NCBI RefSeq assembly: GCF_044803115.1 | Contig: NZ_CP085224.1 | Coordinates: 3,906,001 to 3,970,000 of the forward strand | Length of the DNA stretch: 64,000 nucleotides | Source: Caenispirillum salinarum_A | Lineage (GTDB): Bacteria; Pseudomonadota; Alphaproteobacteria; Rhodospirillales; Rhodospirillaceae | Direction of reading: 5' to 3' | Shown: positions 43,942-52,724 of the stretch, piece by piece | Layout: each line of letters begins with the position of its first letter | Position numbering within the stretch: the stretch's first letter is position 1 | The notes under the pieces: model-generated | Seen by the model: only the letters and a program-made list of their open reading frames with translations | Databases searched by the model: none | Told to the model about the DNA's origin: nothing | Position numbers and translations under genes: made by a program

Positions 43942-44892
43942 TCAGGCCCCACCGCCCGCCGGGGCGACGGTGCGCAGGTGGTCGAGGTTGAGCCGGGCGG
44001 CCTCGAAGTAGCTGGGGCTGGCCTCCAGGCTGCGCACCAGCAGACTCTCCGCGTCGGCATGATCGCCCTTGAGCAGCGCCACATAGCCCACGTTGTTGAG
44101 CACCGCCGGCAGCTCCGCCGGGGTGGCGCCGGCCACGGCGTCGTCGTAGCGGCCCTGCCAGGCCAGCGCCAGGCGCAGGTTGACGCGCGGCATGTCCATG
44201 TCCCGCGCCAGGTGCGCGGCGCGGACCAGGTGGCGCGCCGCGTCCTGGTGACGGCCCTGGAGGATGAGCGAGAAGCCCAGGTTGTTGACCGGCCCGGCTT
44301 CCTCGGGCGCCAGCGCGATGGCCTTATCGTAGGCGGCCACGGCGGCATCCCAGTTCTGGCGGCGATCGTGAGCCGCCCCCAGGGCGTTCCAGGCGCGCCA
44401 CAGGCCGTCGTCGGCGGCGACGGCGTCTTCCAGGGCCGGCAGGGCCTTTTCGGTCTGTCCCTCCTTCAGCCACGACAGGCCCACACCCTGGTGCGCGCGG
44501 GCCGTCACGGACGGCGCCACCTCGGGATTGGCGGCAAGGGCGGCGAAGGCGTCGCGGGCCTTGGCGGTCTCTCCGGCGGCCAGGGCCACCTCGGCCAGGC
44601 CCAGGGCGGCGCGGGTGTTGCCGGGATCGCGCGAGAGCACGATGCCGTAATGGGCCCGCGCGTCCTCCAGCCCACCGGCGGCCAGGGCGGCGTCACCACG
44701 CTCCAGCACCCGGTCCGCCGTGGCGACGGGCAGCGGCGCCCCCTGCCCCGTCGCCGACAGATCAGGCGCGGCGCCGCCGGTGGTGCCGGCGCAGGCGGAC
44801 AGGCCGAGGACGGCGGCCACCGCCACGGCGGCCGCGCCCAGGCGGCGGCGGGCAGGCTCAACGGCTTGCGACTTGCTCATGATGCTGGTCAT
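43942..44892 (-). CDS. tadD: TPR lipoprotein (TadD-like)
   Basis: A 316-residue lipoprotein (lipobox LGLSAC, Cys near 33) made of about six tetratricopeptide repeats (for example VTARAHQGVGLSWLKEGQTEKALPALE and AWNALGAAHDRRQNWDAAVAAYDKAIALAP). TadD lipoproteins help the secretin and pilus assembly. ATG at 44892 has GGGG about ten bases ahead. Its first 35 bases overlap the end of the upstream TPR gene. Confidence 0.82.
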   Translation of the reverse strand: MTSIMSKSQAVEPARRRLGAAAVAVAAVLGLSACAGTTGGAAPDLSATGQGAPLPVATADRVLERGDAALAAGGLEDARAHYGIVLSRDPGNTRAALGLAEVALAAGETAKARDAFAALAANPEVAPSVTARAHQGVGLSWLKEGQTEKALPALEDAVAADDGLWRAWNALGAAHDRRQNWDAAVAAYDKAIALAPEEAGPVNNLGFSLILQGRHQDAARHLVRAAHLARDMDMPRVNLRLALAWQGRYDDAVAGATPAELPAVLNNVGYVALLKGDHADAESLLVRSLEASPSYFEAARLNLDHLRTVAPAGGGA

Positions 44893-46009
44893 GGTGGTCT
44901 TTCCCCTGCTTGAGTATGGCGGCGTCGAAGGCCGCCAGATCGCTGCCCAGCACCAGCCGCACGTCCGCCGCCTGATCGGGCGCGTGGACGACGGTCACGG
45001 CATCGGGCAGCAGCGACGCCAGCGCGCGCGCCGCGCCGGCGTCGCCCGCGTCGCGCCAGAAGACGGCGGACGCGGCGTTGGAAAAGGTGTCGGCGTTGGT
45101 CAGGCGGCGGACCGGCACGCCGCGGTCGCCCAGCCAGGCGGCGGTGCGGGCGGCCATGCGGCGGATGCCGTTGCCGTTGGAAACCTCCACGGTGACGCCG
45201 TCGAAGAGGCCCGCCTCCACCGGCATGCCGCGGGAGACGGGGCCGGCAGCGGGCGCGGCCGGCAGGACGGCGTTCACCACGCGCCCCGCCGCCGGGGCCG
45301 GGGCTGGGGCCGCCGTCGCCGCCACCGCCACCGGAGCCGGCGACGCGGACCGCGCGGCCGGCGCGGCCCCCGCCAGCCGCGAGCGCGGTGCCTCGGCGGG
45401 CGGTGGCATGGGCAGCGAGACGGCGCGGGCACCGCTGCGGGTGGTGACAAGCTGAACCGTGGCGAAGTCGCGGCGGGTCAGGCGCGGCACCTGGTCGGCG
45501 GCTTCGGGCACCACGGCCACCTGTTCCTCCTCGGCCGCGCGGGCGGCGGAGACGGCTTCCACGGCACCCAGGTTCGCCTGCGTCACGCCGTCCTCCGGCG
45601 CCAGGTCGACGGCGTGGCGCAGGTACACGCGCGCCAGCTCGGGCTGGCCGCGCAGGTGCCGCGACCAGCCCATGTTGTTGAGCGTCGCCGGGTCGTCGGG
45701 GGCCAGCGTCAGGGCCTCCATGTAGGCGCGGTCGGCCAGGTCGAAGCGGCCCAGCCGGTCATAGGCGGCGGCCAGACCGTTGTGGGCGCCCACATGACGC
45801 GGGTCGCGCGCCGCCGCCGCCTGAAAGGCGTGGACGGCCGCCCCCCACCGTCCGGCGGCGAAATGGGCCTTGCCGGTCTCGTAGAGCTGCGCGGCGGGGC
45901 CGGCTGGCGCGTCGATGGTGCTGACGGCGCGGGTCTCGAAGCCGCCGGCGGCGCAGGACACCACCAGAAGCGCGGCGGCGCAGACGGAGGACAGGCGCAG
46001 AACTCGCAT
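44858..46009 (-). CDS. TPR lipoprotein with LytR_C-like domain
   Basis: A 383-residue lipoprotein (lipobox LLVVSCAAG). Residues about 35-145 form TPR repeats; a Pro/Ala-rich linker (about 190-255) follows, and the C-terminal 110 residues (VEVSNGNGIRRMAARTAAWLGDRGVPVRRLTNADTFSN; VVHAPDQAADVRLVLG) match the LytR_C/CpsA_C fold seen in envelope proteins. Probably a TadD-type assembly factor with a cell-wall-binding arm. It overlaps the following TPR gene by 35 bases. Confidence 0.75.
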   Translation of the reverse strand: MRVLRLSSVCAAALLVVSCAAGGFETRAVSTIDAPAGPAAQLYETGKAHFAAGRWGAAVHAFQAAAARDPRHVGAHNGLAAAYDRLGRFDLADRAYMEALTLAPDDPATLNNMGWSRHLRGQPELARVYLRHAVDLAPEDGVTQANLGAVEAVSAARAAEEEQVAVVPEAADQVPRLTRRDFATVQLVTTRSGARAVSLPMPPPAEAPRSRLAGAAPAARSASPAPVAVAATAAPAPAPAAGRVVNAVLPAAPAAGPVSRGMPVEAGLFDGVTVEVSNGNGIRRMAARTAAWLGDRGVPVRRLTNADTFSNAASAVFWRDAGDAGAARALASLLPDAVTVVHAPDQAADVRLVLGSDLAAFDAAILKQGKDHHDQHHEQVASR

Positions 46010-46013
46010 GGTC

Positions 46014-47012
46014 TCAGCCCTCCATGGTGGGGAACAGGGACCGCATGATGCGGATGGCCGCCGGCAGCATGAGCACCAGCACGAAGGCGGGCAGCAGGAA
46101 CATGGCCATGGGCAGGATCATCTTGGCCGGCAGGCGCTGGGCCTTCTCCTCGGCGGCCATCATGCGGCGGTAGCGCATGTCGTCGGAGTAGACCCGCAGC
46201 GTGTCGCCGATGGAGGTGCCCAGCTCCTGCGACTGGATCAGCAGGGTGGAGAACGCGGTCACCTCCTCCACCCCCGTGCGGTCGGCCAGGTTGCGCAGGG
46301 CGTCCTCGCGGGCGCCGCCGGCACGCAGCTCCAGCGCGCAGGCGCGCAGGTGCTCGGACAGGACCGGGTGGGCGAGCCGGATTTCCTCGGCGACGCGGTT
46401 GATGGCGGCATCCAGGCCCATGCCGGCCTCGACGCACACCAGCATGAGGTCCAGCGCGTCGGGAAATCCCGCGCGCACGGCCCAGGCGCGCTCGCGCACC
46501 CGCAGGGCCACCACCGCCGACGGAATGTAGAAGCCCAGCGCCAGCAGCCCGGCGCCCAGCATCAGGATCTCGCTCATCTCCATCTGGCGCGAGACCACCG
46601 GCAGGGCCAGCACCAGCAGGCCCGGCAGCAGCACCGCCAGCGCCAGGCGCAGGCCGTAGTAGATGGTGATGGCGTTGGCCTGGGGGAAACCCGCGCGCAG
46701 CAACGTCAGGCGGATGCGCTTGCGCTCCTCCACCTTCTGCGGCTCCAGCGTTTCGCCGTAGGGCTTGAGGAAGGCTTCCACCTTCTGGAAGGCTCCGTCC
46801 GGGCGCAGGCTCACGTCGTCGTCGGGCGCACCGGCCGCGCCGCGCGCGCCCCGGCCGCCGCCGCGCTGGAACCGCCGCGCCGCGACGCCCGAGCGCAGTC
46901 CCGCGATTCCGTAGACGGCCAGCACCACGGCGGCGAAGACAAGCGCCAGCACGCCCGCCTCGGGCGTCAGCAGGACGGTCGGGTCGGCAAGGGCCGCGGC
47001 GATGGCGTCCAT
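46014..47012 (-). CDS. tadC: Tad inner-membrane platform protein TadC
   Basis: A 332-residue type II secretion F-domain protein: three to four membrane segments (LALVFAAVVLAVYGIAG; LRLALAVLLPGLLVLALPV) and the F-domain pattern RAGFPDALDLMLVCVEAGMGLDAAINRVAEEIRLAHPVLSEHLR. With TadB it forms the inner-membrane platform for the CpaF ATPase. It lies 22 bases behind tadB. Confidence 0.91.
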   Translation of the reverse strand: MDAIAAALADPTVLLTPEAGVLALVFAAVVLAVYGIAGLRSGVAARRFQRGGGRGARGAAGAPDDDVSLRPDGAFQKVEAFLKPYGETLEPQKVEERKRIRLTLLRAGFPQANAITIYYGLRLALAVLLPGLLVLALPVVSRQMEMSEILMLGAGLLALGFYIPSAVVALRVRERAWAVRAGFPDALDLMLVCVEAGMGLDAAINRVAEEIRLAHPVLSEHLRACALELRAGGAREDALRNLADRTGVEEVTAFSTLLIQSQELGTSIGDTLRVYSDDMRYRRMMAAEEKAQRLPAKMILPMAMFLLPAFVLVLMLPAAIRIMRSLFPTMEG

Positions 47013-47034
47013 GGCGTGTCTCCTCGTTTCGGGC

Positions 47035-47988
47035 TCAGTAGCGGAAGTTGACCATGCGGAAGATCGTCACCACCCCGAGGGCCATGAGGACCCCGGCGAT
47101 CATGAAGCCGGGCATGAACATCGGGTCGCTGGAGACCTCGGCGAAGTAGTCGGGGCTCAACACGTTCACCAGGCCGAACACCGCGAAGGGCGCGGCGGTG
47201 ATGCACCAGGCGGAAAACCGCGACTGGGCCGACAGAGCCTTGACCTTCAGGCCGAAGCGGGCGCGCTCGCGGATGACGCGGGCCAGGCTGCCCAGCACCT
47301 CGGTCAGATTGCCGCCGGCGGTGCTCTGCAGGCGGATGGCGGTGACCATGAACGACAGTTCGTCCGACGGCACGCGCCGGACCATGCCGTCCAGCGCCTC
47401 GCGCAGGTCCAGGCCGTAGGTCATCTCGTCGACGACCAGGCCGAACTCGCTGCCGATGGGGTCGGACATCTGCTCGGACACCAGCTTCATGGCGGCCGTC
47501 GTCGGATGGCCGGCGCGCAGCGAGCGCACCACCATGTCCACGGCGTCGGGAAGCTGCATATTGAAGCGCTTCAGGCGGCGGCGGGCCTGGAGGTTCAGGA
47601 CGGCGACCACCACCCCGACGCCGGCCGCCGCGCCCACCGGCAGGGCGATCATCAGACCGGCGCCGGCCAGCGCCATCAGCATCATGCCGACGACCACCGC
47701 CATCAGCGCCATCATCATCACCAGGCGCACCGGCGACGCGGCCACGCCGGAGCGCGCCGCGAGCCGGCCGAGCCAGCCCAGCGGCCCGCCCTGCGCCGCC
47801 TGCCCCGGCGTGTCGCGGCGCAGGGTCTCCATGACCTCTTCCGAGGACTTGCCCGACGCGCGCAGGCGCAGGCGGCGGTTCACGGCCTTGCGCGCCGCGC
47901 CGCCGCCGAACGCCATGTAGACGCCTTCCACCGCCAGCAGGACGGCCAGGAAGATGCCGCCGTAGACCAGGATCATCATGTCGAGCAT
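47035..47988 (-). CDS. tadB: Tad inner-membrane platform protein TadB
   Basis: A 317-residue type II secretion F-domain protein: N-terminal membrane anchor (MMILVYGGIFLAVLLAVEGVYM), two central membrane segments (LVMMMALMAVVVGMMLMALAGAG) and the F-domain LPDAVDMVVRSLRAGHPTTAAMKLVSEQMSDPIGSEFGL. It pairs with TadC. It lies 22 bases behind cpaF. Confidence 0.91.
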   Translation of the reverse strand: MLDMMILVYGGIFLAVLLAVEGVYMAFGGGAARKAVNRRLRLRASGKSSEEVMETLRRDTPGQAAQGGPLGWLGRLAARSGVAASPVRLVMMMALMAVVVGMMLMALAGAGLMIALPVGAAAGVGVVVAVLNLQARRRLKRFNMQLPDAVDMVVRSLRAGHPTTAAMKLVSEQMSDPIGSEFGLVVDEMTYGLDLREALDGMVRRVPSDELSFMVTAIRLQSTAGGNLTEVLGSLARVIRERARFGLKVKALSAQSRFSAWCITAAPFAVFGLVNVLSPDYFAEVSSDPMFMPGFMIAGVLMALGVVTIFRMVNFRY

Positions 47989-48010
47989 GGCGATGTCTCC
48001 TCCTGCTCCA

Positions 48011-49525
48011 TCAGCCCAGCGGCATGTCCGGCGAGAAGGTGCGGGAATCCAGATGGATGCCGCGCGCTTCCAGGTCGGGCAGGAAGGTGGGACGGATGCC
48101 TGTGGCCCAGAAATGGCCGTGAATGGTGCCGTCGGAGTCGGTGCTTTCGCGCTTGAAGCGGAAAACCTCCTGCATGGTGACGATCTCGCCCTCCATGCCG
48201 ACGACCTCCGACAGGCTGACCATGCGGCGCTTGCCGTCGCTCATGCGCTCCACCTGCACGATGACGTCGATGGCCGAGGCCACCTGCTGGCGGATGGTGC
48301 GCAGCGGCAGGTCGAAGCCGGCCATGCCCACCATCTGCTCGATGCGCGAGATGGCGTCGCGGCAGGTGTTGGCGTGGACCGTGGTCATGGACCCGTCGTG
48401 GCCGGTGTTCATGGCCTGGAGCATGTCGAAGGCCTCGCCGCCGCGGCACTCGCCGACGATGATGCGGTCGGGGCGCATGCGCAGGGAGTTCTTCAGAAGC
48501 TCGCGCTGGGCGATCTCGCCCTTGCCTTCGATGTTGGGCGGGCGCGTTTCCATGCGGGCGACGTGCGGCTGCTGGAGTTGCAGCTCGGCGGCGTCCTCGA
48601 TGGTGACGATGCGCTCGGTGCGGCCGATGAAACGGCTCATGGCGTTGAGCATGGTCGTCTTGCCCGAGCCGGTGCCGCCCGAGATGATGACGTTCAGCCG
48701 CCCCTCGACCACCGCCTTCAGCAGCGCCGCCATGGGCGGCACCAGCGAGCCGATCTCGATCATCCGTTCCAGGTGGATGGGCGTGCGCGAGAACTTGCGG
48801 ATGGACAGAAGCGGCCCGTCCACGGCGATGGGCGCGCAGACGGCGTTGACGCGCGACCCGTCGGCCAGGCGGGCGTCCACCAACGGCGAACTTTCGTCGA
48901 TGCGCCGGCCGATGGCCGAGACGATCTTGTTGATGATGCGCAACAGGTGGCGGTCGTCCTTGAAGGTGACCGTGGTCCGCTCCAGCCGGCCGCGGCGCTC
49001 CACGTAGACGCTCCTGGAGGTGTTGACCAGGATGTCGGAGACGCTGGGGTCCTTCAGAAGCGGCTCGATGGGGCCGAGGCCCAGGATCTCGTCCAGGATG
49101 TCGTCGACCAGCTGGGCGCGTTCCTGCTGGTTGACCATGACACGCTCGGCGTTGAGCTGGTCGCGCACCAGTTCGCCGATCTCGCGGCGGAACTGCTCGG
49201 GCTGCATCTTGTCGATGGCCGAGAGGTTCATGACCTCCAGAAGCTTCTGGTGCAGCCGCACCTTGAGCGCGATGTACTCCGCCGAGTCCGCGTCGACGCC
49301 CAGGTCGGCGGCGGCGGCGCCCTCTTGCGGCTCGACCGGAACCGGCCCGGCCTTCGCCGCCGGCATGGGGACCGAGGCATTGGCCGGCGGCTCGGGCGCC
49401 GGGGCGCGCCGGGCGAAGCGTCCGCCCCCGCGCGCAACGGCCGGGACGCCGGCGCTGCCGGTGGCGTTGGCGGTGGCCGGCGGATTTTCCGCCGCCGGCC
49501 TGCGGTTACCGAAGCTGCCGAACAT
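48011..49525 (-). CDS. cpaF: Tad pilus ATPase CpaF/TadA
   Basis: A 504-residue secretion ATPase that powers Flp pilus assembly. Walker A GGTGSGKTTM at about 280, the Asp and His boxes (TIEDAAELQLQQPHVARMETRPPNIEGKGE) and MRPDRIIVGECRGGEAFDMLQAMNTGHDGSMTTVHAN are complete. The N-terminal 90 residues are Ala/Pro-rich. Downstream genes follow with short gaps, so this is the core of the operon. Confidence 0.94.
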   Translation of the reverse strand: MFGSFGNRRPAAENPPATANATGSAGVPAVARGGGRFARRAPAPEPPANASVPMPAAKAGPVPVEPQEGAAAADLGVDADSAEYIALKVRLHQKLLEVMNLSAIDKMQPEQFRREIGELVRDQLNAERVMVNQQERAQLVDDILDEILGLGPIEPLLKDPSVSDILVNTSRSVYVERRGRLERTTVTFKDDRHLLRIINKIVSAIGRRIDESSPLVDARLADGSRVNAVCAPIAVDGPLLSIRKFSRTPIHLERMIEIGSLVPPMAALLKAVVEGRLNVIISGGTGSGKTTMLNAMSRFIGRTERIVTIEDAAELQLQQPHVARMETRPPNIEGKGEIAQRELLKNSLRMRPDRIIVGECRGGEAFDMLQAMNTGHDGSMTTVHANTCRDAISRIEQMVGMAGFDLPLRTIRQQVASAIDVIVQVERMSDGKRRMVSLSEVVGMEGEIVTMQEVFRFKRESTDSDGTIHGHFWATGIRPTFLPDLEARGIHLDSRTFSPDMPLG

Positions 49526-49571
49526 GGTGTGTCCTCCCCTGCGTGTCGTCTCGCCGCGCCCCTGCCGGTGT

Positions 49572-50816
49572 TCAGCCGGCGGACGCGGCGGTTTCCGTTC
49601 TGCGGGCCGCCGCCAGCACGGCTTTCACCACGTCCTCCACCGCCTTGCGGGCGGGGCGCGCCTGGCGGGCCTCGAACAGCGTCTCGCCGGCGTCGACGGC
49701 GGCGGAGACCGCCTTCCAGTCGCTCGGGATCAGGTGGGTGAGCGGAATGCCCAGAGTCTTCTCGGCGCTCTTGACCATGTCCGAGCGGCCGAACAGCCCC
49801 CTGGCGGAGCGGTTGACGACGCCGATCACCGGCGTCTCCGACAGCCCCTCGGCGGCCAGGGTCTCAAGCTGCCGCGCCGCCTGATGGATGGCCGGCACGC
49901 TCATCTGCATGACCAGCAGCACCACGTCGGCCTGCTCCAGCACGGTGCGGGTCCAGTCGGTCCAGGCGCTCGGCAGGTCGATGACCGTGCAGCCCCACAG
50001 GTCGCGGCAGGCCGCCGCCAGGCGCTCCACCGCCTCGGGCGTCGCCTCGTCGAGCGGCACCACATGGTCGGGCGCGCCCAGCAGGTCCAGGCCCGACCGA
50101 TGGTGCTGGACGGCGGCGCGCAGCATGTCGGCGTCCAGCCGGCGGCCGGCGCGCAGCACCTCCACCGCCGAGGTCTCCACCGGCATGTCGAGGAACAGCC
50201 CGCAGGTGCCGAACTGCATGTCCAGGTCCACCAGCCCGACGGCGCGGGGGCGGTTGGCGCGGCGGGCGAAGGCGGCGGCCACATGCACGGCCACCGTGGT
50301 CGCCCCGCAGCCGCCGCCGGCCTTGAGCACCGCCACCGTCAAGCCGCCGCGCCGCGCCGGACGCCGATCGGCGGCCGGAGCCTCGGGGGTGTCCGGCGGC
50401 ACCGACGAGGTCCGCGCCCGCCGTGCCTGCGCCGCCTGGATGCCGGCCAGCAGGTCGGCCCGCGTCACCGGCTGCGGCACCACGTCGGCGATGCCCAGGC
50501 GCATGAGGCGGCGCAACCCCGCCAGGTCGGTGTCGGGCGCCGTCACCACCACGGGGACGTCCGCCCACGGGCCGGAGATCAGGCGGTCCAGCGCGTCGAT
50601 TTCGGCACGGTCGGACAGGTCCAGGTCGACGATGACGAGGTCGGCCGCGGCAGCGTCCTGCGCCACCGCGCCGGCGGTTTCGGCCAGAGGGCCGACGCGC
50701 GTCGAGCAGCGTACCGCCCGGTCGGGGCCGAGCGCCGCCCGGACGGAGTCCGCCGTCGCCTCGGACCGGCAAAGCGCGGACACGGAGAGGGACTTGCTGG
50801 ACATCATGTGGGTCAT
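49572..50816 (-). CDS. cpaE: Pilus assembly protein CpaE/TadZ
   Basis: A 414-residue protein with an N-terminal receiver-like domain (LVIVDLDLSDRAEIDALDRLISG) and a C-terminal MinD/ParA-like ATPase (LTVAVLKAGGGCGATTVAVHVAAAFARR deviant Walker A near 180; VGLVDLDMQFG; LRAAVQHHRSGLDLLGAP). CpaE localises the Tad machine to the pole. ATG at 50816 has GGAG about eight bases ahead. Confidence 0.9.
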   Translation of the reverse strand: MTHMMSSKSLSVSALCRSEATADSVRAALGPDRAVRCSTRVGPLAETAGAVAQDAAAADLVIVDLDLSDRAEIDALDRLISGPWADVPVVVTAPDTDLAGLRRLMRLGIADVVPQPVTRADLLAGIQAAQARRARTSSVPPDTPEAPAADRRPARRGGLTVAVLKAGGGCGATTVAVHVAAAFARRANRPRAVGLVDLDMQFGTCGLFLDMPVETSAVEVLRAGRRLDADMLRAAVQHHRSGLDLLGAPDHVVPLDEATPEAVERLAAACRDLWGCTVIDLPSAWTDWTRTVLEQADVVLLVMQMSVPAIHQAARQLETLAAEGLSETPVIGVVNRSARGLFGRSDMVKSAEKTLGIPLTHLIPSDWKAVSAAVDAGETLFEARQARPARKAVEDVVKAVLAAARRTETAASAG

Positions 50817-50873
50817 GGACGGGTCTCCTGTCGCGGGGCGGCGGAGCGGTGCGGGGCCGGACGGGCCGGCGGC

Positions 50874-51176
50874 TCACTCGCTTGCGCCGCTGCCTTCGCT
50901 CTTACTCAAGGCGCCGGTGGTGGTGCTGGGGGCCGGCGGGCGGATCACGGTGCCGGTGGCGTAGCGTTCGGTGGCGAGCGCCTGACGCCGGCCCGATCCG
51001 GTCGGCTGGGCCCCCGGTCCGTAGTCGGGCGCCGGGTTGATGATGTGCACCGCCATGTTGTGGCGCACGGCAGCACCGAAGTTGGGCGAGGTCTCTCCCG
51101 GCTCGGCGCAGGCGCCGAGGCTTGCGGCGGCGGCAAGGCCGAGGAGGACGGCGGGGATGCGGAAGGGGGCGATCAT
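50874..51176 (-). CDS. Small CpaD-like lipoprotein
   Basis: A 100-residue lipoprotein (lipobox AAAASLGAC, Cys near 23). The mature part (SPNFGAAVRHNMAVHIINPAPDYG; ATERYATGTVIRPP) resembles the C-terminal half of CpaD/RcpB, so it is probably the cluster's reduced CpaD equivalent. The ATG at 51176 has GGGAG nine bases ahead; an in-frame ATG at 51200 overlaps the cpaC stop. Usual CpaD is about twice this length. Confidence 0.68.
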   Translation of the reverse strand: MIAPFRIPAVLLGLAAAASLGACAEPGETSPNFGAAVRHNMAVHIINPAPDYGPGAQPTGSGRRQALATERYATGTVIRPPAPSTTTGALSKSEGSGASE

Positions 51177-51196
51177 GGCCGGTGTCTCCCTCGGGC

Positions 51197-52687
51197 TCAT
51201 TTCAGGATGTGGCCGTAGGGGCCGCTGATACCGCCGCCGGGGCGGGCGCCGAGCGCGCGGGCCTCGGCGGTTGCCGGCGCGACGGCGGCCTCGCCTTCCA
51301 CCCTGCCCAGCAGGAACAGCTCGGCCGTGGTCGGCGGCGTGAAGAAATCCGTCGGCGCCGCCAGCGCGCCCGGCGGGGCCGGCTGGACCAGGTGCGGCGT
51401 GATGATGATGACCAGCTCCGTCTCGTTCTGCTGGAACTCGGTGGAGCGGAACAGCGCCCCCAGCACGGGCAGATCGCCGATGCCCGGAATCTGGCTGATG
51501 TTGTCCGAGAAATTGCTCTGCAGCAGGCCGGCGATGGCGAAGCTCTGGCCGTCGCGCAGTTCCACCGTGGTGGTGGTGCGGCGGGTGGACAGGCCGGGGA
51601 TGGTGAAGCCCGACACGGTGACCGACGTGCTGGGGTCGATCTGGCTGACCTCGGGGCTGACCAACAGGTTGATCAGGTCGCCGTCCAGCACGGTCGGCGT
51701 GAAGCCCAGGCTGACGCCGAACTGCTTGAACTCGACCGTGATGGTGGTGCCGTCGGCGTCGCTGTCCTGGGCGACGGGAATGGGGAACTCGCCGCCCGCC
51801 AGGAAGGTGGCGGTGTCACCCGACAGCGCGATCAGGTTGGGCTCGGCCAGCACCTTGACCGCCCCCTTCTCCTCCAGCGCGTTCAGGGCGGTCTGGAGGA
51901 ACCAGCGGCCGTCCAGCACGCCCAGCCCGGCGGTCAGGAAGGACTGCGGGTCCAGGATGTTGCTGACCAGCGCGACGGGGCTGGCGGCGACGTCCACGGG
52001 CGAGAAGTTGGAGCCGGCGCCCGCCGCCGCCGTGATGCCGCCCAGCCCGAGTTGGCGGGCGGTGGAGCGGCGCATCTCGGCCACCTTGACCGAGAGCATC
52101 ACCTGCTGGCTGCCGTTGAGCGACAGCAGGTTGGTGACGGCGTCCGGCGCGTACCGCTCGGCCACCGACAGCACGCGCTCCAACTGGCGCGGGCTGGAGA
52201 CGCTGCCCGACAGCACGATGCCGCCGTTGACGCCGCGCACCTCCACCGACTCGCCGGGCACGATCTCGTGCAGGCGGGCCTTCAGGCCGTCGACGTCGTA
52301 GGTGACGGTCAGGTCCACCACGGCGATCAGGCGGTTGCCGGGGCCGTAGATGGTCAGGTTGGTCGAACCCAGCTTCTTGCCAAGCACATAGATGCTGCGG
52401 TCCGTCAGCGGCATTACGTCGGCCACTTCCGGGTTGCCGACCAGGATGTCGGTAAAGCGGCGGTCGACGCGCAGCACCTGCGACTTGTCCACCGGCACCA
52501 CCATGTCGCCGGCCATGCCGTCTTCGGTGGGCACAAGCAGGGGCGTGGGCGCTGTGGGCGCGGTCTGGGCCCGGGCCGCATCCGGCAGCACCGGCAGAAC
52601 CAGGACGGCGGCCGCGAGGGCCAGGGCAACGGCGGGCCACACGGCATACGGCCTGCGGCGCGCGGAGAGGGTACGGACGGGGCGCAT
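51197..52687 (-). CDS. cpaC: Tad secretin CpaC/RcpA
   Basis: A 496-residue outer-membrane secretin. It has a signal peptide (AVALALAAAVLVLPVLPDAARA), a pilus-formation/BON region (VPVDKSQVLRVDRRFTDILVGNPEVADVMPL; ESVEVRGVNGGIVLSGSV) and the secretin core (LAEPNLIALSGDTATFLAGGEFPIPV; LSTRRTTTTVELRDGQSFAIAGLL; VPxLGALFRS-like IGDLPVLGALFRS; LVIIITPHLV). The ATG at 52687 has GGAGG seven bases ahead, better than the ATG at 52693. Confidence 0.92.
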   Translation of the reverse strand: MRPVRTLSARRRPYAVWPAVALALAAAVLVLPVLPDAARAQTAPTAPTPLLVPTEDGMAGDMVVPVDKSQVLRVDRRFTDILVGNPEVADVMPLTDRSIYVLGKKLGSTNLTIYGPGNRLIAVVDLTVTYDVDGLKARLHEIVPGESVEVRGVNGGIVLSGSVSSPRQLERVLSVAERYAPDAVTNLLSLNGSQQVMLSVKVAEMRRSTARQLGLGGITAAAGAGSNFSPVDVAASPVALVSNILDPQSFLTAGLGVLDGRWFLQTALNALEEKGAVKVLAEPNLIALSGDTATFLAGGEFPIPVAQDSDADGTTITVEFKQFGVSLGFTPTVLDGDLINLLVSPEVSQIDPSTSVTVSGFTIPGLSTRRTTTTVELRDGQSFAIAGLLQSNFSDNISQIPGIGDLPVLGALFRSTEFQQNETELVIIITPHLVQPAPPGALAAPTDFFTPPTTAELFLLGRVEGEAAVAPATAEARALGARPGGGISGPYGHILK

Positions 52688-52724
52688 GTCCATGCCTCCT
52701 TGCGGGCGTTGATGACGAAGCGGA

